A stretch of 64,000 nt of DNA from Streptomyces sp. YIM 121038. GTDB lineage: Bacteria; Actinomycetota; Actinomycetes; Streptomycetales; Streptomycetaceae. Position numbers and translations under genes: made by a program. Below are positions 42,245-50,284 of the stretch, piece after piece (the first letter of the stretch is position 1; each line of letters opens with the position of its first letter). The DNA is taken from NCBI RefSeq assembly GCF_006088715.1, contig NZ_CP030771.1:5280001-5344000 (forward strand). The letters are read 5' to 3'. The notes beneath the pieces were generated by a model that had not been told where the DNA came from, did no database searches, and worked only from the letters and a program-made list of their open reading frames with translations.

Positions 42245-42280
42245 ATCAGGCCCGGCCTCCCGAAGGAGACCGGACCTGAT
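42245..42280 (-). terminator. Intrinsic terminator of the tRNA-Pro locus
   Basis: Read on the minus strand, a 16-bp stem (two G-U pairs) closes a UUCG tetraloop and is followed by CTGTTTTGCG. It lies 8 bases after the tRNA 3' end, exactly where a tRNA terminator belongs. Confidence 0.8.
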
Positions 42281-42288
42281 ACTTGGCT

Positions 42289-42331
42289 GTCGGGGTGGCG
42301 GGATTTGAACCCACGACCTCTTCGTCCCGAA
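42289..42331 (-). tRNA. 3' fragment of tRNA-Pro(CGG); attachment site
   Basis: On the minus strand, the sequence from the anticodon loop (TTCGGGA, anticodon CGG) through the T-arm (GTGGGTTCAAATCCCGC) and acceptor end (ACCCCGA plus C) is intact. The 5' half (acceptor 5' strand, D-arm, 5' side of the anticodon stem) is absent; other sequence begins at 42332. This is the duplicated 3' end left when an integrative element inserts into a tRNA. The intact tRNA is expected at the far end of the element, beyond the right edge. Confidence 0.85.
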
Positions 42332-42493
42332 TGAGGTTCGGGTGCTGATCTTGCCTGCACAGGCGATGTTTTGCCTGGTCAGAGCGTTGGGCAGCGGTGG
42401 TCTCGGGCGGACTCGAAGGGGCTTGGGGAGCGGGTCGGCTCCCAGATGGCTCCCAAGGAGTCCTGCCACTCGGGCAGTGGCCAGTCGGCGGTT

Positions 42494-43216
42494 CTAGGCG
42501 TTGTCCGCGGCTCGGCGTCGAAGCGTGTCGATGTAGTCCGCGCCGAGCACGCGGCGGCATCGCGGACGCTTCCCTGCGTTGATGTCCTCTACATACTTGG
42601 CGAGATGTCCGGGATTCTTGCCTGACCATCCATGCGCGAGAGCCCACCCCTGCACGGCTTCACCGTCCATCGGGATGCTGGCGTTGTGCAACGCAAGGAG
42701 AGCGCTCACGACCATGTCCTTCTCGTAACCGGCCGCGATCGTGTTGTTGTGGTTGACGGTCAGCGTCAGGCCCTTGAGGGCTTCGACGGTGATGGGGTCG
42801 AGTTCGGGCGTCAACTCTTCCCATACTGAGCCGTCGCCCAAGATCGCTGGCCCCATGGCTGTCACCCACGGCCTGATCTCGTCCTCATTCCACGTGATGA
42901 CGCAAAGCGCCCGGACGCGGTGGCCGCCGTACTGCACGAGTTTCCCGATGTCTGCCATGTCCGGCCAGGCCATGAGGACCGGACCGTTTCCGCGGATGAA
43001 TCCGCCGCCCCTGCCGGTGACGTGCTCGACGTTGGAGTGTTGGGTCACGAGCTGCTCCAGCTCCGAGCTGTTTTCCAGGTTGGACTTGAGGCTGGTCCAT
43101 ACGGTGAGCGTGTCGCCGTCCTCCAGGTGCCCACAGCACCAGTCGATGGCTGCGCCCACGCCTTCGGTGTCGTAGCTGGCGATAGCGCACGGATAGCTCA
43201 CGTCGCGATCGAACAT
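42494..43216 (-). CDS. Hypothetical protein next to the attachment site
   Basis: 240 residues beginning MFDRDVSYPCAIASYDTEGV, start ATG 43216 with a strong GGGAGTAAGG ribosome site. Mixed alpha/beta composition (GDTLTVWTSLKSNLEN, GHRVRALCVITWNEDEIRPW). The C-terminus is basic (NAGKRPRCRRVLGADYIDTLRRRA). No membrane segment, no catalytic motif I recognise. The 150 bases between it and the attachment site hold no clear integrase. Probably the first gene of the mobile element. Confidence 0.75.
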   Translation of the reverse strand: MFDRDVSYPCAIASYDTEGVGAAIDWCCGHLEDGDTLTVWTSLKSNLENSSELEQLVTQHSNVEHVTGRGGGFIRGNGPVLMAWPDMADIGKLVQYGGHRVRALCVITWNEDEIRPWVTAMGPAILGDGSVWEELTPELDPITVEALKGLTLTVNHNNTIAAGYEKDMVVSALLALHNASIPMDGEAVQGWALAHGWSGKNPGHLAKYVEDINAGKRPRCRRVLGADYIDTLRRRAADNA

Positions 43217-43552
43217 CCTTACTCCCTGCTCTCAGGACGGACAGGACTCACGCTATGCGCAGGCACTGACAGAGCCTCCTCGCGCGCTCCTCGTCCTAGG
43301 CACCCAGCTTGTCGCGTCTGCCTTCTCCGGCCACATGACCGGCAAGGTCCTGCACGTCGTACGACTCGGGCGTCGCCCCGCGTGGCGCTGTCACTCTTTC
43401 GAGTCATTGCGAAACACCGGAGCGAGTTGTGGTCTGGATCTATGCATAGCTGGTCCCCTTTGAATGAGCGGCAGAAGGCACTCCTCAGCTGACTTGCAGG
43501 TGATGAGGAGCTCGATACACACGGCGCCACTGAGTGGCGTTCGCTGTATGCG

Positions 43553-44905
43553 TTGCGCGACCGCGGCTTGGTAACGGTCAAGCGGGTGAGCAGGGGCGCC
43601 CAGGCGCAAGTCACGGAGGCCGGACGCTTCTACCTTGAGCACGGCCACCACCCGGATGCCCCTGAGCATGCCGATGGCGACGCCGGAAGTACATCGGGTC
43701 CTGGAAATCCGAAGACTGCTCGGTCAGAGGGTGCCAGGTCTCGAGCTGCAGGGGGTCGGCGCAGTCCCATGCCGTACAGCGAGAGGCCCATCGCCCGTGT
43801 ACGGCGTGAGAAGGCGAAGCAGCTCGTCGCACGTCTTGTGGCCGAAGAGCGCGTCACGATTTCCGAACCCGACGAGGACGAGGTGACGGAGTGGCGGCGC
43901 GTTGTCGACTACGCGAAGCGGCACGGCCTAACCCCATCGGGCAAGCGCATCGAGAAGATGCGCATGTGGAACCGTGACCTGCAGATTTCTTTGGTTACGG
44001 GACAGCATCCCAATTCGCGAAGGGAGTCACCGGAGAACGCGTCGCCTGTTCAGGTCCCCACACAGCTTCGCTCTCCGCATTCGGTTGTCGCAGCGTTGAG
44101 GGATGACGAGGGGAGGATGGCGATGCCATCCTCTCTTCGCCGACGAGCTCTGTTGCTGCTCCAGGGACTAGCGGTCGAAGCCGTACGCCGGGGACACAAG
44201 GTCAAGGATCATCCGGTCGCCGACCGCCACCGCAGCCGCCCGTACTCCTATGACGGAAGGCACTTCCCGTCGGGTTACTCGCGGCGCGATGGCGAACTGG
44301 ACGTGCTCGTCGACACTTACACGTACACCGTCACCATTCAGCAGGAGTTCCCACAGTCCACCGATCCGGAGCGCTCCGGGAGACTCGTGATCGAGCTGGG
44401 CTACAGCAGGTCGGACCGACAACGACGCTGGGCTGATCGCAAGCGCTGGGTACTGGAGGACATCCTGGGCGCGGTGCTTCAGGAGATCGAGACCCGGGCT
44501 GTCGAGGATGCCCAACGCAAGGTGGACGAGGAGCGAGCCAAGACGGAGCGTGAGGTCCGGTGGAAAGCCGCCATGGCGGAGGCGAAGGAACAGGCCCAAC
44601 AAGATCAGCTCGCGGAGATGCTGAAAGAGCAGGCCAGGAGCTGGCAGTCGGCCACAGCGTTGCGCACGTACTGTGATGCCCTGGAACGCCGGCTCGCGGA
44701 AGCAACGGACGACGACACCGAAGTCGCCTCGGCACGAGAGTGGCTGGCCTGGGCACGCCAACATGCGCAGGTGGTCGATCCGTTGAGTCGATTGCCTGTC
44801 ATGCCGGCGCCGAAAGAGCCGGAGCCAGATGACCTGAAGCCGTACTTGAAGGGCTGGAGTCCGTACGGACCCGAAGCACAGGGCTTCGGATGGGGAGGCC
44901 GCTGA
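43553..44905 (+). CDS. Hypothetical protein whose N-terminus appears cut by an in-frame TGA
   Basis: 450 residues from TTG 43553, but the natural start is probably ATG 43442 in the same frame (MHSWSPLNERQKALLS), interrupted by TGA at 43490-43492. After the stop the frame continues smoothly (LAGDEELDTHGATEWRSLYALRDRGLVTVKRV), reading like a winged helix. The rest contains a long charged coiled-coil (residues about 290-400, DAQRKVDEERAKTEREVRWK) and ends in KGWSPYGPEAQGFGWGGR. Arch resembles actinobacterial proteins often left as hypothetical. Either a pseudogene or a shortened functional version. Confidence 0.65.
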   Translation: MRDRGLVTVKRVSRGAQAQVTEAGRFYLEHGHHPDAPEHADGDAGSTSGPGNPKTARSEGARSRAAGGRRSPMPYSERPIARVRREKAKQLVARLVAEERVTISEPDEDEVTEWRRVVDYAKRHGLTPSGKRIEKMRMWNRDLQISLVTGQHPNSRRESPENASPVQVPTQLRSPHSVVAALRDDEGRMAMPSSLRRRALLLLQGLAVEAVRRGHKVKDHPVADRHRSRPYSYDGRHFPSGYSRRDGELDVLVDTYTYTVTIQQEFPQSTDPERSGRLVIELGYSRSDRQRRWADRKRWVLEDILGAVLQEIETRAVEDAQRKVDEERAKTEREVRWKAAMAEAKEQAQQDQLAEMLKEQARSWQSATALRTYCDALERRLAEATDDDTEVASAREWLAWARQHAQVVDPLSRLPVMPAPKEPEPDDLKPYLKGWSPYGPEAQGFGWGGR

Positions 44906-44983
44906 CAAGCTCTTGGGCAGGTGTGTCCCGCCTCTCTATGATCACCCGTGAGGCGACTCCTGTGTCGGGAGGGGAGCACGACA

Positions 44984-46918
44984 GTGGAAGCCCAGGATGA
45001 TCTGCCCATGCTGCGTCAGTATCGGGCTTGGCTAGAGCCCGATTCTGACAGTCGTCGGGAGGAGTTCTTCGCCCGCGGCCTCATTGTCCTCGAAACGAAT
45101 GTGCTGCTAAGTCTGTACGAATACACCCCGGCGGCTCGGGACGAGGTTCTGCGGACGTTGCAGCGAGTGAAGTCACGGTTGTGGTTGCCATATCAGGTGG
45201 GCCTGAAGTTCGTTCGGGGTCGGCATCGGGTACTCGACAGTCGCGCCCGGACGCTGAAAGCAGCGCCGAACACGGTCAATCAGAAGCTGGGTGAAGCACA
45301 GCAGGCGATCGTCGCTGCCCGGCGCCTGATCCAGGACTTGTTGATGCGTTACGGCCGGAACAACACGTCCGCTTACGCTCTCGACGAGGCGATCAGCGAC
45401 GAGGCGATTAAGAAGCTGCTCACGCCATGGCGGGATCAGCTCCTCAACCATGTACGCGAGCTCAAGGAACACGACCTGAAGCCAGCCATGCTTGGCCACG
45501 GCGATGTCGTGCTGCAACGCGTGGCGGAACTGTTCGGAGTACGCATCGCACCGCAACCCCTCCCGGAGATGATTCGACGTCGCGTCGAGGAAGCCGAGTC
45601 GTACCGCTACCCGAACCGGATACCGCCGGGATTCAGCGACACGGACAAGGGAACGCCCCTGAGCTCAGCGGGGGACTACCTGATGTGGGAGGAGCTGATA
45701 GAGCACGCGGCGACTCAAGACTCCGTTTCCCGTGTGCTGTTCGTCTCAGCGGATGTGAAGGAAGACTGGTACGAACCAGCGGAACCAGGACGCGGGCCCC
45801 GCCCCTGGCCGATGCTCGCTGAAGAGCTGCATCTGCGGAGCGGCGCAGACCTTCGAGTCGAAACTCCACAGGGATTCTTCGAGGGAATCGAGAAGTTCCT
45901 GGGAGCGGAGATCGGCGACTCCACCTTCCAGGAGATCAATTCGGTGACTGAGGCTCCAACCACGACACAGCTCGTTGCGGATGTGGCTGCCCATGGCCAG
46001 CCGGATCTTGCTGACTATCTTCAGGCCAGTGGCCGGATGCTCGGCGACGTCTACCGCACAGGATCCTCGTGGAATCTCCTCCTACGCCGCGCCGGACTAC
46101 TGGAGGGGGAGATGTCGGAAGAGGAACGGCAATTCACCCGCCGTATTGCATCCATCCTCCACGCTGACGATCCAGACCGTGTAGCTGCATACCAACAGCT
46201 GCTGGACGACGACGTCCCACCGTATGACCAACTTGACAGCCGTAACCAGGTGTACGCCCGCATGCTGCTGTTCAACCTCTGGCCGCAGCCGGAGTTCACT
46301 ACCTGGCAAGCAGGAATCGAACTGCTGCGTTCTCATCGGGCTGTGCGTCAAGAACTGCGGGTCGTACTCTCGCTGACTCAGCCACGTCGTCCGCTAGGCC
46401 CTCAGCTGCGTCTTGGAGAGCAGGAGCTGTTGCCGCTTCACATTCACGCCGCGTACAACCGGGCGGAGATCCTCGCGGCGCTCGGCTTGTGTGACCTGGG
46501 CGGCATGCTGCCTGGTCAGTTCGCTCAAGGGGTGGCATGGTGCAAGCACCTCAATACGGATGCGCTGCTGGTCACCACGAGCCGGGACTACACGGAGGCG
46601 AATCTGCCCTTTCTCGGTGATCGACTCGACGGAACACAAGGTGGCGATGGCGCCCTCAGTAAGTCCTTGTTCCGCTGGGACTCCCAGAGCGCGACTGCGG
46701 AGGACTCACCGGTGGGCCTCCGCTATCAGTCGTCCCACTCACACGTCCTGCTGTTTGTCCGTCGGCAAAAGCGATCCGCTTACAGGGGTGCGGAGCCCTG
46801 GATGTTGATAGGGCCGGCCGACTATGTCGAGCACGAAGGAAGCAAGCCGATGCGCGTGTTGTGGAGGCTGAATTACCCGCTCCCAGCAGACGTCTGGGCG
46901 TACGCCGCGAAGAACTAA
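44984..46918 (+). CDS. PIN-like domain fused to DUF3427
   Basis: 644 residues from GTG 44984, chosen for the GGGAGGGGAG site 8 bases upstream. The N-terminal part (about 10-310) matches the PIN_8-type PIN-like domain: GLIVLETNVLLSLYEYTP, RLWLPYQVGLKFVRGRH, GDYLMWEELI, VLFVSADVKEDWYEP. The C-terminal part (about 380-644) matches DUF3427, the domain usually found at the end of SF2 helicases: AAYNRAEILAALGL, NTDALLVTTSRDYTE, LFRWDSQSATAEDSPVGLRYQ, HVLLFVRRQKR, GPADYVEHEGSKPMRVLWRL. Two expected acidic PIN residues differ: Glu37 for Asp and Lys75 for Glu. Probably an antiphage or toxin-type protein; activity uncertain. Confidence 0.8.
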   Translation: MEAQDDLPMLRQYRAWLEPDSDSRREEFFARGLIVLETNVLLSLYEYTPAARDEVLRTLQRVKSRLWLPYQVGLKFVRGRHRVLDSRARTLKAAPNTVNQKLGEAQQAIVAARRLIQDLLMRYGRNNTSAYALDEAISDEAIKKLLTPWRDQLLNHVRELKEHDLKPAMLGHGDVVLQRVAELFGVRIAPQPLPEMIRRRVEEAESYRYPNRIPPGFSDTDKGTPLSSAGDYLMWEELIEHAATQDSVSRVLFVSADVKEDWYEPAEPGRGPRPWPMLAEELHLRSGADLRVETPQGFFEGIEKFLGAEIGDSTFQEINSVTEAPTTTQLVADVAAHGQPDLADYLQASGRMLGDVYRTGSSWNLLLRRAGLLEGEMSEEERQFTRRIASILHADDPDRVAAYQQLLDDDVPPYDQLDSRNQVYARMLLFNLWPQPEFTTWQAGIELLRSHRAVRQELRVVLSLTQPRRPLGPQLRLGEQELLPLHIHAAYNRAEILAALGLCDLGGMLPGQFAQGVAWCKHLNTDALLVTTSRDYTEANLPFLGDRLDGTQGGDGALSKSLFRWDSQSATAEDSPVGLRYQSSHSHVLLFVRRQKRSAYRGAEPWMLIGPADYVEHEGSKPMRVLWRLNYPLPADVWAYAAKN

Positions 46919-47242
46919 CCCAACCGTCTGAGGTGCGGAGCAGAGCCGTCATTCGGCAATGGGCTCGGCCGATGTAGAGGAGTATTCCGTCCCTGGAACC
47001 CTGTTCCCGCTCTCGGTGACGTCCGCGTCGAGCAGACGATCGCCGACCTCGGTTTCATGCGGGGCGGCACAACCACTGAGCACGCGGCCCACTGGCGCAG
47101 GAACGGGTTCGGCACCTGGCTGTTCACCCCGGCAGTCTCCGGCTGGTAGCCGAAGAAGGCACCGCAAGAGGCCCGACCGGTGCCGATCCTCGGTGAGCCG
47201 TGGCCCGGTATTCCGACACGCAGGCGCGGTGCGAGTTAGGTT
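46919..47242 (+). other. Debris region with a coding remnant
   Basis: Between the PIN-DUF3427 gene and the IS110 remnant. At 47021-47149 the plus frame (VRVEQTIADLGFMRGGTTTE...RNGFGTWLFTPAVSGW) reads like the C-terminus of a real protein with no start in frame. I cannot name its family. Confidence 0.45.
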
Positions 47243-47874
47243 TTGGCGGAGGTGGCCAAGGGCGTCATGCGGCGCAAGCCGGACACCCTCGTCGAGGCGC
47301 TGACCGGCAGCCTCGGCGAACACCAAGCGTTCCTTGCGCGGACCATGCTGGACCGGATCGACGCCTGCACCGCGACGGAGAACCGTCTCAGCGATCACAT
47401 CGACCAGCAGATGGCGCCGTTTCACCGCAGGGTCGAACTCCTGGTGACGATCCACGGCGTCAGCACCCGTGCCGCCGAGGTGATCTTCGCCGAGATCGGC
47501 GCGGACATCACCCGCTTCCCCACCGGCCGGGGACCTGGCCTCGTGGGCGGGGTCTGCCCCGGCAACCGCGAGTCTGTTGGCAAATAGCCCCCGGAAAGAC
47601 TCGGCACGGTGATCCCAGGCTCAAGGGCGCACTCGGCCAGGCCGCCGTGTCCGCCGCCCGCACCAAGTACGCCTATTTCGCCGCTCGTTACCGATGCGTC
47701 ACTGCCCGCCGGGGCAAGGAACGCGCACTGGTCGCCCTGGAACACTCCATCCTCGTCAGCGTCTGCCACATGTTCACGAACGACATCGGGTACGCCGACC
47801 TCGGCAGCGACTACTTCCTCCACCGCAGCCGCCCGGCCCGCCAGACCCGGCGGCTCGTCAGCCAGCTCATCTAA
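47243..47874 (+). mobile_element. IS110-family transposase remnant
   Basis: Only the C-terminal (Transposase_20-type) part survives. 47243-47587 encodes DRIDACTATENRLSDHID and LLVTIHGVSTRAAEVIFAEIGADITRFP, which is typical. A frameshift and stop near 47585 then separate it from the continuation in another frame up to 47874 (TRHGDPRLKGALGQAAVSAA, ALVALEHSILVSVCHMFTND). The N-terminal RuvC-like DEDD half is missing, so it is not functional. Confidence 0.8.
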
Positions 47875-47950
47875 CTCGGCTACCTGTGCCACATAGTCCA
47901 CCCGCGCACCGCTCACATAATGCGGCTGATCTGATCGATCGGACCAGTGG

Positions 47951-48607
47951 CTAGTCCGTGAGCGTAGGCTGCAGTTGGCTGTGGCCACCGTCCGTCACCG
48001 CAAGGTAGTCCGGGTTAGGGATCATCTCGCGATGCAGGTACCGCAGGTCCGCTCCGCAACGCAGCGCGAGCTGTTCCTGACGCGTTCGATCGGCCGTGGA
48101 GACAGTCTCGCCGTTGCGGGTCGTGATGACGATCGCGGGCCGCTCCGTCGAGTCGATGGCCTCGTTCAACGCGGCCCAGACGAGGTCACGAAAGTTCCCG
48201 GCGCGACCCCAGCAGATGTATCGAGTGGCATCTTCGGTGACGGCATAGCAGTGGTTCGGCTTCTCCCCAACCGAATCGGGCTTCATCACCCAGCCGCTGC
48301 CGCATGCCGCTCGAACGATTTCCTCCGGACCCTGGAACCGGTTTACCGCGTAGCGGACATAGTTCCCGATCCCCTCCTGCGCTCGGGCGTACTCCTTCAT
48401 GGGGACGTCCTTAATCCAGACCCTGGCGTCCTTCTCCGGCCCGTAGGCGAGCAGGACTCCGCCGACCTTGGGGTCCTCGATCCATCGCCGGTACTGGTGC
48501 GTCTTCTCGGTGTTGCTCAAGAACTCCCAGTCCATGTCATTGGCCTGCTGGTAGATCTCGATGAGAAGGCGCTCGCGAATGGGTGCGGGCAGCGGCTGCA
48601 AGGGCAC
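47951..48607 (-). CDS. Unknown protein, last gene of the restriction operon
   Basis: 218 residues from GTG 48607, which begins 5 bases after the stop of the helicase gene, so it is co-transcribed with the restriction operon. Begins MPLQPLPAPIRERLLIEIYQ, contains WIEDPKVGGVLLAYGPEKDARVWIKDVPMKEYARA and FRDLVWAALNEAIDSTERPAIVITTRNGETV. No nuclease or ATPase motif I recognise. Likely a small accessory subunit (for example DNA- or methylation-recognition), inferred only from position. Confidence 0.75.
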   Translation of the reverse strand: MPLQPLPAPIRERLLIEIYQQANDMDWEFLSNTEKTHQYRRWIEDPKVGGVLLAYGPEKDARVWIKDVPMKEYARAQEGIGNYVRYAVNRFQGPEEIVRAACGSGWVMKPDSVGEKPNHCYAVTEDATRYICWGRAGNFRDLVWAALNEAIDSTERPAIVITTRNGETVSTADRTRQEQLALRCGADLRYLHREMIPNPDYLAVTDGGHSQLQPTLTD

Positions 48608-48612
48608 GGTGC

Positions 48613-50271
48613 TTACTCCTGAGGGGCGCGGGTGGCGGGGAACTGGAGTCGGTGCTCGTCATACGCGGTCTCAAGACTGGCCGCGTCCTTGATCCACTCG
48701 TCCATGAGGGTCGCCACCTTCTGGTCGCTGAAGTCGACGTTCGACGGGGTGACCTTCGCCAAGGTCTCAATCTCGCCGTCCCCGTCCAGTGCGCGTTTGA
48801 GCTTGAGCGCGGCAGCGATGCGGCGGAGGTCGCTGACGAAGTCCAGCACCGTGACTCGCTCTTTTCCCTCGCTCAGTCGGAGTCCTCGCCCAAGCTGCTG
48901 AACGAAGATGCGGCGAGAGTGAGTGACTCGCGCGAAGCAGAGGATATTCACGTCCGGTACATCGACCCCCTCGTTGAGGATGTCGATCGCCGTCAGGATG
49001 GGCACGTCGCCGGCCCGGAAGGCGAGTAGACGGTTCTGCCGCTCCCTTTTGGCGAGTCCCGCGTGGATGGCGAGGGCACCTGACCAAGGGGGGGTGCGCC
49101 GCAGCATGTCAGCGAGCCGCTCGGCGTGTTCGATAGTGCGGCAGAAAACGATGGCCCGCGGATTACGCGTGGCAGTCCATGCGGAGGCCAGTTCGTCGCG
49201 GATAGCTTCATCCCGCTGCGGCAGGAAGAGCTTGGCGTTGAGCTCGGCGAGTCCGTACGAGTGGTTGCTGGCCTCGCGGACGATGTCCCAGTCGATGTCG
49301 TCGACGAACAGGCGGTAGTCGACCTGAGCGAGGTAGCCGCGCCGCATGCCCTCCTCGATCCCCAGGCTGAAGCTGGGGGCGCCGAGCTGATGAGTGATGT
49401 CGTGCCTGTCACCGCGCCATGGGGTCGCCGTAACTCCCAGGTGCCTTGCCGAGCTTAGGAGTTCCAGCAGTTCGACGTACTGGCCTTCTTCGCCCACGTG
49501 GTGGGCTTCGTCGATCATGACGAGGGCCGGGCGGTAGCCGAATCGCGCGGCCGACAGCGCCGAGCCGACCGTCGCGCAGGTGAGGCCGGACAGATCGTCG
49601 GGGCGGGTGTCACCCGTGAGGAGCCGCGTCGGGACATCTTTGGGTAGGTGTCGCCAGAGCGCCCGTTCTAGTTGCTGGACGAGGTCTTTCGCGTGCGCGA
49701 CGACCAGGACCTGGTCCTGGGGAGCTCGTCTGAGGTGCGCCGCGATCGCCTCGCCTCCGACGACCGTTTTACCCAGGCCGGTGGCTAGCACTAGGAGTGC
49801 GCGACCCGAGGCATCGAGGTCGGCGGCCAGTGCCTGGAGTGCCTCGGTCTGGTACGGCCGTGGCGTCACTCGCCCGAAGCGGGGCGGTACCCGGTCGAAG
49901 CTGGTTGTCAGGTCCGTTCCGCCCCACAGGAGGATCGCCGGACCTAGGCGTGCCAGGTTCGCTACCCGCTTCCGAGCCTCAGGGCTGAAGCGGGTGTTGG
50001 TGACGACGACGGCTTTGTGGGCGCGATAGTGATCCCGAGCGCGAGCGACCTCGTCCACCGCGTCGGCCCCTACGGCTCCGTGTCGCTTCCACTTGCACTG
50101 GATCACCCAGGTTTCGCCCTTATGGAGGGCGAGGATGTCGCCTCCCTCGTCACCGGAGCCGTCGATGTTGGACACGTCGGAGAAGCCCAGGTGCCACAGG
50201 AGTCGTTCAATGCGGCGCGGGAACTGCAGTGGGCCGGAGTCCAACAGGGAGGCGGCGTCAAGGAATCGCAT
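48613..50271 (-). CDS. Mrr-like endonuclease fused to SF2 helicase
   Basis: 552 residues, candidate restriction effector. The N-terminal Mrr-type PD-(D/E)XK domain shows GDEGGDILALHKGETWVIQCKWK, with Asp45, Gln58 and Lys60 as the expected catalytic set. The SF2 helicase follows: motif I ATGLGKT (Lys168), motif II DEAH, motif III VTATPWR, motif V DILNEGVDVPD, motif VI QQLGRGLR. ATG 50271 has GGGAGAG seven bases upstream. It follows the GHKL-ATPase gene by 13 bases. Such a nuclease-helicase would track along and cut unmodified DNA; its specificity is presumably set by the methyltransferase. Confidence 0.9.
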   Translation of the reverse strand: MRFLDAASLLDSGPLQFPRRIERLLWHLGFSDVSNIDGSGDEGGDILALHKGETWVIQCKWKRHGAVGADAVDEVARARDHYRAHKAVVVTNTRFSPEARKRVANLARLGPAILLWGGTDLTTSFDRVPPRFGRVTPRPYQTEALQALAADLDASGRALLVLATGLGKTVVGGEAIAAHLRRAPQDQVLVVAHAKDLVQQLERALWRHLPKDVPTRLLTGDTRPDDLSGLTCATVGSALSAARFGYRPALVMIDEAHHVGEEGQYVELLELLSSARHLGVTATPWRGDRHDITHQLGAPSFSLGIEEGMRRGYLAQVDYRLFVDDIDWDIVREASNHSYGLAELNAKLFLPQRDEAIRDELASAWTATRNPRAIVFCRTIEHAERLADMLRRTPPWSGALAIHAGLAKRERQNRLLAFRAGDVPILTAIDILNEGVDVPDVNILCFARVTHSRRIFVQQLGRGLRLSEGKERVTVLDFVSDLRRIAAALKLKRALDGDGEIETLAKVTPSNVDFSDQKVATLMDEWIKDAASLETAYDEHRLQFPATRAPQE

Positions 50272-50284
50272 TCCGTCGCTCTCC

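Larger units (their letters stand above)
41513..42288. other. Gene-free region left of the attachment site, with inverted and tandem repeats
   Basis: About 775 bases with no convincing gene. It contains a 19-bp inverted repeat (41879-41897 with 41908-41927, one bulged base), five units of an 18-bp tandem repeat marked by GAAACG/GATACG/GATACG/GATACG/GAAGCG at 41920, 41938, 41956, 41974 and 41992, and the tRNA terminator at 42245-42280. Confidence 0.65.

Noticed and set aside
42289..42335. Complete tRNA gene
   Set aside because: The D-arm and both 5' stem strands are missing, so it cannot fold as a tRNA.
42246..42647. Minus-strand frame over the tRNA fragment
   Set aside because: Its VGSNPATPTAKYQ-type segment is the translated tRNA 3' end, a well-known false gene.
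43490..43492. Selenocysteine TGA
   Set aside because: No SECIS-like stem is apparent and the protein is not a redox enzyme.
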